A stretch of 35,675 nucleotides of DNA, from assembly GCA_023433465.1 (NCBI GenBank), contig JAEZCR010000117.1, forward strand, positions 1 through 35,675, in the 5' to 3' direction. Shown one piece after another: positions 1 to 9,896 of the stretch. Under the pieces are notes generated by a model. It saw only the letters and a list, made by a program, of their open reading frames with translations. It was not told the origin of the DNA and did no database searches. Within the stretch, counting starts at the first letter, position 1. Every line of letters begins with the position of its first letter. The position numbers and the translations under genes are program-made. Source of the DNA: Pseudomonadota bacterium. GTDB lineage: Bacteria; Pseudomonadota; Gammaproteobacteria; Steroidobacterales; Steroidobacteraceae.

Positions 1-1744
1 CGAGGGCGGGATACGAGCAGAAGCCGCCGTCCACGGCGCGTTCGACGAAGCGCAACGCCTCGGGCATCCGGCCGCAGTACGCGAGCATGGGCATGATGGC
101 GTAGTGCGCTTCGGGATCGCCGCTGCGCTCCCAATCCTGGATGAACTCGGCGACGTTGGCATCGAGCGCTGCGCCGCGCGCGCCCTCGAGGCAGGGCTGC
201 ATCAATCCGCGGGTGACGTCGTCGGCGGCCTGGCGAGTGACTTTCAGCGCAAGCTCCGTGTCGTTGGCCCGCAGCGCCGAGAGCACCGTGGCCCAGTTCG
301 AGAAGTACGACCCTTCATCCAGTTTGAAGAACTCGCGTGCGCGGGTGTGTTTTCCGGCGTACATGAAGGGATTGCCGCAGGCACGCAATTGCGGATTCTG
401 CGGATCGTGGTTCAGCGCGAGCTCGCAATGGCGCTGTGCCTCCTCGAGCAGGCCGCCGTAACGATAGACATAGGCGATGGCGTATTGCGTCTCGGCGGTG
501 GAACCAAACTTCTCCAGCAATTCGCGTGCTTCCTCGTAGGCGCCCGCCAGGTCTCCGGACTCGGTCCGATGCGTGATGATGTTCTGCGCGGCGGCGATCA
601 TGTTCGGGTCGAGCTGGTAGGCCTTGCGGTGCGCGGCGAGCGATTGCTGCCGGGCCGGTTCTCCGCCGTCGCTGTAGGTGCCGTAGTCGTAGTAACGCAT
701 GCCGAGCGCCTGCCAGGCTGGCGCGAAATCCGGTTCCAGTTTCACGACCTGTTCCAGCATCGCGATGGCGCGTAGGGCGATGGTCGGTTGTCGTGGCAGC
801 GCGAGGCTGCGTAGATAGAGCTGGTAGGCGGTGTCGTGCGTGGGCGGCGAGCCCGCGCTCGGCACGGCGCGCGCGCCGAGCGCGGGCAGCAACCCCTGGC
901 GCACGTGCTCGGAAATGCTGCCGCGCATCGCGAGCAGATCGCCGGCCGGGACGGTGATGCGGGTACGCCAGACGACCCGCTCCTGGCGCACGTGCTGGGC
1001 TTCCACCGCGAGGCTCAGTTGCTGGTCGTCTTCGCGGTAGAAGCGGCCGCTGACGACGTGGTCGACGCCGCGCTCGCGAGCACGGGCGAGGGGGTCGTCG
1101 CCGTCGACGTAGCCGAACGGACGCACGGCCACGCCGTGGGATTGGGTGAGCAGCGTGGCCACTTCATCGGGCAGCGCGAGGGCGAGGTAATCGAGGTCGG
1201 CATCTTTCGCGGCGTTCTCGAAGCGAAGCACCGCCACGCTGGTGAGCGCCGGTGTTGCCTGGCGCGACGACCACCACCAGGCGCCGATGGCGAGCGCGAC
1301 TAACAACGAGAGACTTGCGGGCAACAGCCAGCTTTTTCGCGACGCGGGTGTGGTCGCGTGGGCAATGGTGTTCGAGGGCGCGGGAAATGCTGGCGCTGGG
1401 TCACCGCGCTTCAGCTCGACCGGCACCGCCAACCTATACCCGCGCTTTGGAATCGTCTCGATGACCCGGTGCGCGCCACGATCATCACCAAGGTGCTGGC
1501 GCAGCTCCGAAATACAGTTCGTGAGCGCCTGGTCGGTGACGACGACGTTGCCCCAGACCTTCTGGCTCAGGGTATCGCGCGAAACGACATCGCCGGCGTG
1601 TTCCGCCAGGCACACCAGCACATCCATGACGCGCCGCTCGAGCCGCGCTTCGGTCGCGCCTCGTACGATGCGGTTCTGGCGGGGCTCGATGTGGCATTCG
1701 CCAATCCAGAACCCCGCCTGCAGATCCTGTGGTGTGTGTGCCAT
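1..1744 (-). CDS. CadC-type winged-helix regulator with TPR region (C-terminus beyond window)
   Basis: This is a membrane-anchored transcriptional regulator of the CadC/ToxR type. The frame is open from an ATG at 1744 to the window edge, giving at least 581 codons, so the C-terminus is missing. Residues about 10-110 form an OmpR-like winged-helix domain that contains VCLAEHAGDVVSRDTL and ends in the family signature IETIPKRGYRLAVPV. A single membrane segment follows (SWLLPASLSLLVALAIGAWW, about residues 138-157). Next comes a segment starting SVAVLRFENAAKDADLDYLA, as in adenylate-cyclase/FlgO-like sensor regions, and then helical TPR-like repeats (for example AWQALGMRYYDYGTYSDGG). By family, the outer part senses a signal and the cytoplasmic N-terminus binds DNA. 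No clear Shine-Dalgarno is visible; the start was chosen by domain position. The target genes are unknown; the S41 peptidase just upstream on the same strand is one possibility. Confidence 0.85.
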   Translation of the reverse strand, partial: MAHTPQDLQAGFWIGECHIEPRQNRIVRGATEARLERRVMDVLVCLAEHAGDVVSRDTLSQKVWGNVVVTDQALTNCISELRQHLGDDRGAHRVIETIPKRGYRLAVPVELKRGDPAPAFPAPSNTIAHATTPASRKSWLLPASLSLLVALAIGAWWWSSRQATPALTSVAVLRFENAAKDADLDYLALALPDEVATLLTQSHGVAVRPFGYVDGDDPLARARERGVDHVVSGRFYREDDQQLSLAVEAQHVRQERVVWRTRITVPAGDLLAMRGSISEHVRQGLLPALGARAVPSAGSPPTHDTAYQLYLRSLALPRQPTIALRAIAMLEQVVKLEPDFAPAWQALGMRYYDYGTYSDGGEPARQQSLAAHRKAYQLDPNMIAAAQNIITHRTESGDLAGAYEEARELLEKFGSTAETQYAIAYVYRYGGLLEEAQRHCELALNHDPQNPQLRACGNPFMYAGKHTRAREFFKLDEGSYFSNWATVLSALRANDTELALKVTRQAADDVTRGLMQPCLEGARGAALDANVAEFIQDWERSGDPEAHYAIMPMLAYCGRMPEALRFVERAVDGGFCSYPAL

Positions 1745-1819
1745 GAGCGGGAATGCGATGGGTTGGGCACATGCTACCACCGTGCCCGAAACCGTCGCCT
1801 TCCCGCCGCCGCGGGCGAA

Positions 1820-2776
1820 CTACTTTCCGTGCGGTTCCTCGCGGGCGAGGGCGAGCGCGCGCTCGAGCGCGGCGTCGGGCGCCGTCTCCACATCCGGTGT
1901 CACTCCCGTGCTCTCCCAATTGCGCCCATTGATCGGATTGCGCGGCGACCCGGTCGACACGAACACGCTGAACCCGCCCGGCGTGCTGAACATTGCGCCC
2001 GGATTCGCGGCGCCGCCGCTGCTCTCTCCAACTACCTTCGCGCGGCCGCAAGACTGAAGCGTGAACGCGATGGATTCGGCGGCGGAACCAGTGCGTCGGT
2101 TGGTCAGCACGTAGAGCCGGGCATCGAGGTTCGGATTCGCATACTCGACGGCGGGTCGCTCGCTTTGCGTGCCCTGGCGCGAATGAAACGTGTTGTAGAC
2201 GTTCGAGCCGGGTTTGACGAACGCGCTGACGAGGTAGCCGACCATCGAGGGCGCGCCGCCGCCGTTGCCGCGCAGGTCGAGGATGACGGTCTTCGCATCG
2301 CGCATGGCGGCGAGTGCGGCATCGGCCGCGCGCCGCGCCGGGTCATTCGGATCGGCGAAGTCGATGTGCGCGACTTCGGAGAGTTCGATCACGTAGATGT
2401 CGCCCGGTAAACGCTCCGTCCGGCGATATCCGTAGTTGGCGGCGTGGAGGTCATCGGGCGTGCGCCGGGCGCGCGGCGGACCGGTTCCGGGGCTGGCGGG
2501 TTGCGACTCGTACAACACGCGGAAGTGACCGTCATGGGGACGCAGGATGGCGGTGAGCTTTTCCGCGAGCTCCTGGCGGTCGGTCAACTCGTCGAGCTTT
2601 TCCGTCCTGGCGCGCGACCGCAGTTCGTTGGCAATCTGGTGCGCGCGGGCAGGGTTGAAGTAATTGTCGTGGATGACGGCCGCAATCGCCTCGATGTCTG
2701 ACGACATCTGCGGCTGAGCCGCGGTGGCCAGCACGGCCACCGCGGTCAGGGAGAGAAACGCTGAAGTTCGCCGCAT
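1820..2776 (-). CDS. S41 family (TSPc/IRBP-like) peptidase, exported
   Basis: This is a predicted serine peptidase of the S41 (C-terminal processing protease/tricorn-core) superfamily. The N-terminus is a hydrophobic signal (SAFLSLTAVAVLATAAQP), so the protein is probably periplasmic. An N-terminal helical region (residues about 28-85) is typical of IRBP-like S41 proteins. The core holds ILDLRGNGGG (about 168-177), the usual glycine-rich strand, and RTGSAAES, whose serine (about residue 234) is the expected nucleophile. The C-terminus WESTGVTPDVETAP matches the family ending G-x-x-P-D. No PDZ domain is evident. At about 318 residues it is compact. ATG 2776 was preferred; a TTG at 2785 adds three codons. 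It is followed by the CadC-type regulator on the same strand. The substrate cannot be told from sequence. Confidence 0.85.
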   Translation of the reverse strand: MRRTSAFLSLTAVAVLATAAQPQMSSDIEAIAAVIHDNYFNPARAHQIANELRSRARTEKLDELTDRQELAEKLTAILRPHDGHFRVLYESQPASPGTGPPRARRTPDDLHAANYGYRRTERLPGDIYVIELSEVAHIDFADPNDPARRAADAALAAMRDAKTVILDLRGNGGGAPSMVGYLVSAFVKPGSNVYNTFHSRQGTQSERPAVEYANPNLDARLYVLTNRRTGSAAESIAFTLQSCGRAKVVGESSGGAANPGAMFSTPGGFSVFVSTGSPRNPINGRNWESTGVTPDVETAPDAALERALALAREEPHGK

Positions 2777-2819
2777 GCGGACCAAGATGCCGCAATACGA
2801 TCGAACGTCGCAACCATTG

Positions 2820-4379
<1,560 letters not shown>

Positions 4380-4481
4380 TGTGGAACCCCTCTCTTGTTT
4401 CAGCCGACGTTAGCACGGCGGCGCGCGTGAGAAATCCGCGATTCTGAAAGAGATATGGCGGGCAGACTGTTCCGGATCAGC

Positions 4482-4508
4482 TAAATCTTTGCGGACCCCT
4501 GCCGATAC
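4482..4508 (+). promoter_or_regulatory. FliA (sigma-28) promoter upstream of the first diguanylate cyclase
   Basis: TAAA at 4482-4485, a 15-base spacer and GCCGATAC at 4501-4508 match the flagellar sigma-28 consensus TAAA-N15-GCCGATAA at all but the last base. The predicted start near 4515 leaves a leader of about 45 bases before the ATG at 4560. An inverted repeat CCCGGT/ACCGGG (4513-4518 and 4531-4536) sits at the start of that leader. The same arrangement occurs before the paralogue at 7105. Confidence 0.8.
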
Positions 4509-4559
4509 CCATCCCGGTGCCCCTGCGCAAACCGGGGAATATCGCAGGCGCGCCGCCCA

Positions 4560-5921
4560 ATGCCCGACACCGCGCACAGAAATCCCATCCAATCAGCGGT
4601 TCTGCTGCTCGGCATCCTGCTGACGCTGTTGGCCGTGCTGGGGCATCGCTTCCTGCCGGAACGCAAGCTGACGTTTCACAACGCGGACGAGCGCATCTGG
4701 AAATCACTCCTCGTGCAATCGGGCCAGGGCGCGCCGGCGGAAAGCGACTGGCTCGACCAGCTCAACTTCCACTACGCCTGCCAGTTCCCGAACGAGATGA
4801 TCCAACAGGGCTGTGGCTTCGCCTACATGTTGGCGGGCGAGGACATGAGCCAGGGCATCGACCTCTCGCGCTACAAGGCTCTGAACCTGACGATCCGCTA
4901 CGCGGGCACCGCGCAGTACCTGCGCGTGGCGCTGCGCAACTTCGATCCGCGATTCTCGACGGTCGAGGACGTGAATTCCCCGAAGTTCAACTTCGTCAAC
5001 ATCCCGACCAAGGAACTCAACAAGCCCATCGCCATCGGCATGCGCGAGTTCTCGGTGGCGGAGTGGTGGACGACTGCCTACAACCACCCGCGCGAGTACT
5101 CGCATCCCGATCTGAGCAACGCGACGGTCTTCAACGTCGACCTGCAGGGCGAACTCGGCGGCACGCGGCACGAGATCCAGATCGAGAAGATCGAGTTCGT
5201 GGGCGAGTGGATCAGCGCGGAGTACTGGTACCTCGGGATCCTGTGTGTGTGGATGATCCTGGGCACGACGTACGGGACCACGCAGCTCGTGAAGCTGCGG
5301 CACGCGCATCGCGCGCAGCGCCAGAAGATCGCTGAGCTCGCAAAGGAGAAGGAGAAGTACCAGAAACTCTCGACGATCGACGCGCTGACCAGCGTGCTCA
5401 ATCGTCACGGCATCGACCAGTTCGTCGCTTCGTTGGCCAAAACGGGTGTGGCCGCGAGTGTCATCGTCATCGATCTCGATCACTTCAAACGCGTCAACGA
5501 CGAGCGTGGGCATCACGTGGGTGACCGCGTGTTGGGCACGATGGGCGACATCCTGCGCGCCGGCATTCGCAACACGGATGCGGTGGGCCGCTGGGGTGGT
5601 GAGGAGTTCGTGCTCGTGTGTCCGGGCGCGAGCCTGGAGAAGGCCGCGGATCTCGCGGAGAAGTTGCGGCACAAGATCAAGGAAACCAACTTCGTTCCGG
5701 AAGACAGGCTCAACGTCACGGCCAGCTTCGGTGTCGCCGCGTCGAGAGACGGCGCGGGATTCGACGAGGCGTTCCGGCAGGCGGACCAGGCGCTCTATCT
5801 TGCGAAGAATCGCGGCCGCAACTGCGTGGTCGCGGCGAACGAGGAAAAGATGCACAAGGTCACGGGCGCGAGCAAGGGGGCTTGGGCGTTGATGAGCGGG
5901 CGGTTCAAGATTCATCGATAG
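4560..5921 (+). CDS. Membrane diguanylate cyclase (GGDEF) with periplasmic sensor domain
   Basis: This enzyme would make cyclic di-GMP from two GTP. It is 453 residues long. An N-terminal membrane segment (about 11-29) leads into a periplasmic domain of roughly 190 residues with a beta-sandwich feel (LNLTIRYAGTAQYLRVALRN, IQIEKIEFVG), reminiscent of carbohydrate-binding-type folds. A second membrane segment (YLGILCVWMILGTTYGTTQL, about 224-243) and a short coiled coil (KIAELAKEKEKYQKL) follow. The GGDEF domain has VIVIDLDHFKRVND, an intact GGEEF active site (346-350) and an RNTD inhibitory I-site five residues before it, so it should be active and subject to product inhibition. Two periplasmic cysteines (C74, C85) are shared with the paralogue at 7105. 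The Shine-Dalgarno is weak. A sigma-28 promoter lies upstream. Confidence 0.93.
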   Translation: MPDTAHRNPIQSAVLLLGILLTLLAVLGHRFLPERKLTFHNADERIWKSLLVQSGQGAPAESDWLDQLNFHYACQFPNEMIQQGCGFAYMLAGEDMSQGIDLSRYKALNLTIRYAGTAQYLRVALRNFDPRFSTVEDVNSPKFNFVNIPTKELNKPIAIGMREFSVAEWWTTAYNHPREYSHPDLSNATVFNVDLQGELGGTRHEIQIEKIEFVGEWISAEYWYLGILCVWMILGTTYGTTQLVKLRHAHRAQRQKIAELAKEKEKYQKLSTIDALTSVLNRHGIDQFVASLAKTGVAASVIVIDLDHFKRVNDERGHHVGDRVLGTMGDILRAGIRNTDAVGRWGGEEFVLVCPGASLEKAADLAEKLRHKIKETNFVPEDRLNVTASFGVAASRDGAGFDEAFRQADQALYLAKNRGRNCVVAANEEKMHKVTGASKGAWALMSGRFKIHR

Positions 5922-6091
5922 CTCGATGCGCCGCCGGCTTGCAGTGCGTCCGCGGCAAACTCCTCGAGCGTTGTTCCGCTTCTTCGAATGACGCGGATTC
6001 TCCCGCGTGTTCAAATGTACCTGCTCGATATACGAATACAGACTGCCTGTGCCGTTAGCTAGGCCGCCAGGCGATTGCAAAGGGGTTCCGG

Positions 6092-6940
6092 ATGATCAGA
6101 CTTCGATTTCTCGTTCTCTCCCTGGGTCTGTTGCTGTCGGGCCTCGCCCCCGCGGCAGAGCCTGTGTTCGACGTGCACGTGCATCTGCGGGAGGGCGAGA
6201 CTTCGCTGAAGAAGTTCGAGACCGAGGCGCGCGACTCCGGGGTCTCACTCGCGGGAGTCGGCGCGATGTGGTTTGGCGGTCCGCACCAGGCGCCGGCGGG
6301 CAATCCGGGCGCGATTCGCGCGAGTAACGACGGACTGATCGCGCTTGCCGCCAGGCATCCCGTAGTTGTTCCGATCGCTACGGTTCATCCTTACGACGGA
6401 CAGGCGGCGCTCGACGAACTCGCACGCATCGCCGCGCGCGGCGTGAAGACGCTGAAGATCCATCCGCACACGCAGAACTTCGCGATTGCGGACCCGCGAG
6501 TGCTCGCGCTCATGACGAAAGCGGGCGAGCTCGGCATGACGGTGCTCATCGACAACGCGAGCATCGTGCCGGGCGATTGCGAAGACCTGTTCAACCTTGC
6601 GTTCAAGGCGCCCAAGACTCGCTTCATCTTCGCGCACATGGGCGCCCTCAATTTCCGCTACTGGAACATCCTCGCGCTCGCCCGCACGGCGGATGGCTTC
6701 GCTCTCGACAATGTCAACTTCGACATCTCGGGCATCGTGCTGCTCGCGGCGGGTTCGCCGATCGAGAAGGAGTTTGTCTGGACGCTGCGTAACGTGGGGA
6801 TCGATCACGTGTTGATCGGGTCTGACTACCCGCAGATCTCGCTCGCGCGGACGGTGGAGGCGCTCGAGAAGCTCGATCTCACCAAGGAAGAGAAGGCGGC
6901 CATTCTCAACGGCAATGCCCGGCGGATATGGGGTCGGTAA
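6092..6940 (+). CDS. Secreted amidohydrolase-family protein (Amidohydro_2 type)
   Basis: This is a TIM-barrel metal-dependent hydrolase or decarboxylase of the amidohydrolase-2 group. The 282-residue protein starts with a signal peptide (LRFLVLSLGLLLSGLAPAAE). Metal-site candidates are HVH in FDVHVHLREG, the KIHPHTQ segment, the histidine in FIFAHMGALNF and the aspartate in LIGSDYPQ, all in family order. The ATG at 6092 has a good Shine-Dalgarno (AAAGGGG seven bases upstream). It sits alone between the two paralogous diguanylate cyclases, with gaps of 170 and 164 bases, so it probably has its own promoter. No sigma-28 motif was found before it. The substrate is unknown, and a link to cyclic di-GMP signalling is only positional. 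Confidence 0.82.
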   Translation: MIRLRFLVLSLGLLLSGLAPAAEPVFDVHVHLREGETSLKKFETEARDSGVSLAGVGAMWFGGPHQAPAGNPGAIRASNDGLIALAARHPVVVPIATVHPYDGQAALDELARIAARGVKTLKIHPHTQNFAIADPRVLALMTKAGELGMTVLIDNASIVPGDCEDLFNLAFKAPKTRFIFAHMGALNFRYWNILALARTADGFALDNVNFDISGIVLLAAGSPIEKEFVWTLRNVGIDHVLIGSDYPQISLARTVEALEKLDLTKEEKAAILNGNARRIWGR

Positions 6941-7032
6941 CGGCGCCGGCGCCACGCTTGATGCACCAAGCAATTTCCCTGCCCAAAGGATTGCGCTCCA
7001 TCACAAATGCGCAAGAAAAAGGGCGATGTGAC

Positions 7033-7059
7033 TAAATCCCCACTCCGAATAGCCGATAC
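7033..7059 (+). promoter_or_regulatory. FliA (sigma-28) promoter upstream of the second diguanylate cyclase
   Basis: TAAA at 7033-7036, a 15-base spacer and GCCGATAC at 7052-7059 give the same near-perfect sigma-28 match as at 4482-4508. The predicted transcription start is near 7066, about 39 bases before the ATG at 7105. Similarity to the first copy continues past the -10 (GCCGATACCC, then TC, then CGGT), while the spacer differs. The core elements are therefore conserved above the background. Confidence 0.8.
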
Positions 7060-7074
7060 CCGTCTCGGTACCAG

Positions 7075-7091
7075 TGCCCCTTCTCGGGGCA
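7075..7091 (+). other. Leader hairpin before the second diguanylate cyclase
   Basis: TGCCCC (7075-7080) and GGGGCA (7086-7091) form a perfect 6-bp stem with a 5-base loop inside the predicted leader, 13 bases before the ATG. It could modulate translation, since no strong Shine-Dalgarno is visible. It has no poly-T tail and is not a terminator. Confidence 0.4.
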
Positions 7092-7104
7092 GCATTGTGG
7101 GCGC

Positions 7105-8475
7105 ATGCAGGACACCATCGTTTCCACACCCCGGAAATCCAGCCACTCGACGGCATTGGCAATCGGCATTCTGCTGACGTGCCTCGCCGTGGTGGGCCAT
7201 GGCTTCCTGCCGGATCGTCGACTGTCGCTCGACCCTACGCAGGACCTCGCCAACGCGTTCGTCATGCAATCGGGCGACGGCGCGCCGGCGGATATCCAGT
7301 GGATCGACCAATCGCGTTTTCATTTCGCATGCAAGTTCCCGAAGGCGGCGGTCGACCAGGGATGCAGCTTCGGTTACCAGCTGCACAACGGAAACGTCGA
7401 CCAGGGCGTCGACCTCTCGCGCTTCCAGACACTGAATCTCGCGATCCGATATGCGGGCAAAGCGCGGTACCTGCGCGTCGCCGTGCGCAACTTCGATCCG
7501 CGATTCTCGAAGATCGAGGACCTCAATTCCCCGAAGTACAACTTCGTGAACGTCCCGGCGCGCGACCTGGCGCAGCCCGTCGCGATCAGCCTGGGCGAGT
7601 TCTGGGTGCCGGAGTGGTGGATAGACCAGTACGACCTGCCACGTTCGCTGTCGCATCCCGATCTCAGCAACGCCACCATCTTCTCGATCGACCTGCGCGG
7701 CGGTGATCTTTCCGACACCGAGCACGACATCCAGATCGACAAGATCGAATTCGTCGGACACTGGATCAGCGCCGAATTGTGGTACCTCGGCATCCTGTGC
7801 CTGTGGTTGGTCCTCGCCAGCACGTACGGCATCACGCAGTGGGTGAGGCTGCGCCGCAGGCATCGCGAGCAACGCAAGAAGATCGACCATCTCGAGACCG
7901 AGAAAGAGAAGTACCGGAAACTGTCGACGCTCGACGCGCTGACCAACGTCCTCAACCGTCACGGCATCGAGCGGTTCGTCGAACAGCTCCAGATCACGCG
8001 CACGCCGGCGAGCGTCATCGTGATCGACATCGATCACTTCAAGCACGTCAACGACCAGCGCGGCCACTACGGTGGCGATCGCGTGCTGCGAACCATGGGT
8101 GAAATCCTGCGTACGCACTCGCGCAACACCGATGGCCTGGGTCGGTGGGGCGGTGAGGAGTTCGTGCTCGTGCTGCCGGGCGCGAGTCTGTCCAAGGCCG
8201 CGGAGCTCGCCGAGAAGCTGCGCCAGCGGATCAAGGACACGAACTTCATTCCGGAAGAGCCGCTTCCGATCACGGCGAGCTTCGGCGTGGCGGTCTCGAA
8301 GGCGGGCGATCCCTTCGACGACGCGTTCCGCAAGGCCGACGAGGCGCTGTATCTGGCGAAGAACCGGGGCCGTGACTGTGTCGTCGCCGCGGCCGACGAT
8401 CAGATGCACAAGGTCACGGGCGCGCGCCGCAGCACATGGGCGTTGATCAGCGGACGCTTCAAGCTGCATAGTTAG
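7105..8475 (+). CDS. Membrane diguanylate cyclase (GGDEF), paralogue of the 4560 gene
   Basis: This second cyclic di-GMP synthase (456 residues) has the same architecture as the 4560 gene: an N-terminal membrane segment (about 17-32), a periplasmic beta-rich sensor domain, a membrane segment (WYLGILCLWLVLASTYGITQ), a coiled coil, then a GGDEF domain. The active site GGEEF (349-353) and the I-site RNTD (340-343) are intact, with VIVIDIDHFKHVND for metal/GTP binding. Periplasmic cysteines C76 and C87 match C74/C85 of the paralogue and could form a disulfide. Most residues are identical by eye along the whole length, including the C-terminal tail (MHKVTGA, then a stretch ending ISGRFK), so this is a gene duplication that includes the promoter. 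Two small membrane-protein genes follow closely. Confidence 0.93.
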   Translation: MQDTIVSTPRKSSHSTALAIGILLTCLAVVGHGFLPDRRLSLDPTQDLANAFVMQSGDGAPADIQWIDQSRFHFACKFPKAAVDQGCSFGYQLHNGNVDQGVDLSRFQTLNLAIRYAGKARYLRVAVRNFDPRFSKIEDLNSPKYNFVNVPARDLAQPVAISLGEFWVPEWWIDQYDLPRSLSHPDLSNATIFSIDLRGGDLSDTEHDIQIDKIEFVGHWISAELWYLGILCLWLVLASTYGITQWVRLRRRHREQRKKIDHLETEKEKYRKLSTLDALTNVLNRHGIERFVEQLQITRTPASVIVIDIDHFKHVNDQRGHYGGDRVLRTMGEILRTHSRNTDGLGRWGGEEFVLVLPGASLSKAAELAEKLRQRIKDTNFIPEEPLPITASFGVAVSKAGDPFDDAFRKADEALYLAKNRGRDCVVAAADDQMHKVTGARRSTWALISGRFKLHS

Positions 8476-8482
8476 GTAGGCG

Positions 8483-8743
8483 ATGAAAGCGATCCGAAAA
8501 GCGGGCGGAAACCCGCAGCCGGCGGACCAGCGCAGCCGCGGGTTGAAGATTCTCCTGATGAGCCTCGCCGCGGGCGCGATCGGCATCACGCCGCTGGTGC
8601 TTTACATCATGTTGGGACCGAAGGATGGGAACCCGATTGGCTTGGGATTGCTTGCCATGCTCGCGGTACCGGTCGCCGCGATCGGTTCGCTCGTCGGTCT
8701 GGTCACGATGGCCGTCGAGTTCTTCATCCGGCCGAGGAGCTGA
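8483..8743 (+). CDS. Small two-helix membrane protein of unknown function
   Basis: This 86-residue protein has a basic N-terminus and two hydrophobic segments (ILLMSLAAGAIGITPLVLYI, about 23-42, and LGLLAMLAVPVAAIGSLVGL, about 53-72). The start has a strong Shine-Dalgarno (TAGGTAGG) and lies 7 bases after the stop of the diguanylate cyclase, so the two are probably co-transcribed. I do not recognise a family. By position it could be an accessory of the cyclase, but this is not shown by sequence. Confidence 0.7.
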   Translation: MKAIRKAGGNPQPADQRSRGLKILLMSLAAGAIGITPLVLYIMLGPKDGNPIGLGLLAMLAVPVAAIGSLVGLVTMAVEFFIRPRS

Positions 8744-8747
8744 GCGG

Positions 8748-8930
8748 ATGTTCCGCGCGCTGGGCATCCTTCTCCTCATCTACGTGGCGTATGCGCTCAG
8801 CAAGGGCGAGGTGTACGCCAAGCACCGCTGGAGCGGGCGAACGGTATACCGGAGCGAATCGCCCGGCTACTTCGCGACCGTGATCGCGATCTACATCATC
8901 CTGGGCATTGCGCTGATCACGGTGTTCTGA
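8748..8930 (+). CDS. Very small membrane protein of unknown function
   Basis: This 60-residue reading frame starts at ATG 8748, four bases after the previous stop, with GAGGAGC upstream as ribosome-binding site. It carries an N-terminal hydrophobic segment (ALGILLLIYVAYALS), a short charged loop (KHRWSGRTVYRSESPGYFA) and a C-terminal hydrophobic helix (TVIAIYIILGIALITVF). The same frame could be read from 8625, but that would overlap the previous gene heavily and lacks a ribosome-binding site. No family was recognised. It is the last gene of the group starting at 7105. Confidence 0.65.
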   Translation: MFRALGILLLIYVAYALSKGEVYAKHRWSGRTVYRSESPGYFATVIAIYIILGIALITVF

Positions 8931-8942
8931 ATACCGCGCGAC

Positions 8943-9896
8943 TCATCCGCCGCGCCTGCGCCACTCCGCCGGTGACGCACCGAACTCCCGCTTGAACGCG
9001 CGGCTGAACGCCGCCTCTGATTCATACCCCACCGCATAACCAACCTTCGAGACGCTATCGCGCGACTCCCGCAACTGCTGTGCAGCGAGCTGCATGCGCC
9101 ACAAGGTCAGGTAGTGCATCGGCGACTGGCCAACCAGCGACGTGAAGCGCTCCGCGAATCCCGAACGCGACATCCCGACTTCGACCGCGAGTGCTTCCGC
9201 GGTCCAATCCTTGGCAGGACTTCCGTGCAGCAGTGCGAGTGCGCGACCGATGTTCGGATCGTGCACGCCGGCGAGCCATCCGGCCTTGTCTGCTGGCAGG
9301 TTGTCGATGTAGTGAGTCACGGCCTCCACGAACAACAACTCCGCCAGCTTGGCGACGACGCTCGACGATCCGACGCGTCCCGCGGCGATCTGGCTGGCGG
9401 CGAATCGAAAGGAGCTCTCGACCCATGCGCCGATGGGTGTCGACCCCACGTCGAGTTTGAGCACGGCGGGCAGTGAGGAAAGCAGGGGACCGAAGGGGTG
9501 ATCGCTGCCGAGGTATCCACACAGTATCTGCGTGCTCTCGCCGCCGCCGCCATGTTCGATGCGCGCAAGTTCACCGGCTAGCGGGGGCCTCACAAGTTCG
9601 CGCGCGGAAACCGGTTCATCGGTGATCTCACTACCCAGGATGTGCGGGGCGTTGTGGGGCAGCAGGACGAGCTCGCCGCTACACACCTCGATCGCCTCGC
9701 CATCACCGATCCGCAGGTACATCCGTCCCGACGAAACGTAGTGCAACGCGATGACGTGCCTTGGTGCGACCTGGAACGGCTTGCAATCCTCCGCCGACAT
9801 CCTGCCGCTGACGCACCACGGCGCGGAGAACCGTGCCTCGAGGAACACACCGCCCGAGAGCCGGATCACACGCAACACATCGGAGAGCGCATCCAC
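8943..9896 (-). CDS. AraC-family transcriptional regulator with cupin sensor domain
   Basis: This DNA-binding regulator has an N-terminal cupin-like effector domain (VDALSDVLRVIRLSGGVFLE, then HVIALHYVSSGRMYLRIGDG and LVLLPHNAPHIL) and a C-terminal AraC double helix-turn-helix. The second helix-turn-helix has the family signature VGYESEAAFSRAFKREFGASPAEWR. The GTG at 9896 is preferred because family members usually begin right at the DALSDVLR segment and it leaves about 124 bases for a divergent promoter. An ATG at 9986 would add 30 atypical residues encoded by a GGAGCC-rich low-complexity stretch and leave only 34 bases. It is divergent from the diiron protein at 10021, the obvious candidate target. 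The effector is unknown. Confidence 0.88.
   Translation of the reverse strand: MDALSDVLRVIRLSGGVFLEARFSAPWCVSGRMSAEDCKPFQVAPRHVIALHYVSSGRMYLRIGDGEAIEVCSGELVLLPHNAPHILGSEITDEPVSARELVRPPLAGELARIEHGGGGESTQILCGYLGSDHPFGPLLSSLPAVLKLDVGSTPIGAWVESSFRFAASQIAAGRVGSSSVVAKLAELLFVEAVTHYIDNLPADKAGWLAGVHDPNIGRALALLHGSPAKDWTAEALAVEVGMSRSGFAERFTSLVGQSPMHYLTLWRMQLAAQQLRESRDSVSKVGYAVGYESEAAFSRAFKREFGASPAEWRRRGG

Noticed and set aside
4501..4559. Cyclic di-GMP riboswitch in the cyclase leaders
   Set aside because: GCGCAAACC resembles a GEMM fragment, but the rest of the consensus is missing and the leader is too short. The shared block is explained by the sigma-28 promoter.
4704..6080. Long open frame on the minus strand opposite the first diguanylate cyclase
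   Set aside because: It mirrors the GGDEF gene, is Arg/His/Leu-rich with no recognisable domain, and is a GC-rich antisense shadow. The same holds for 6826-8589, 15051-15989, 16011-17018, 17598-19388 and 28111-29292.
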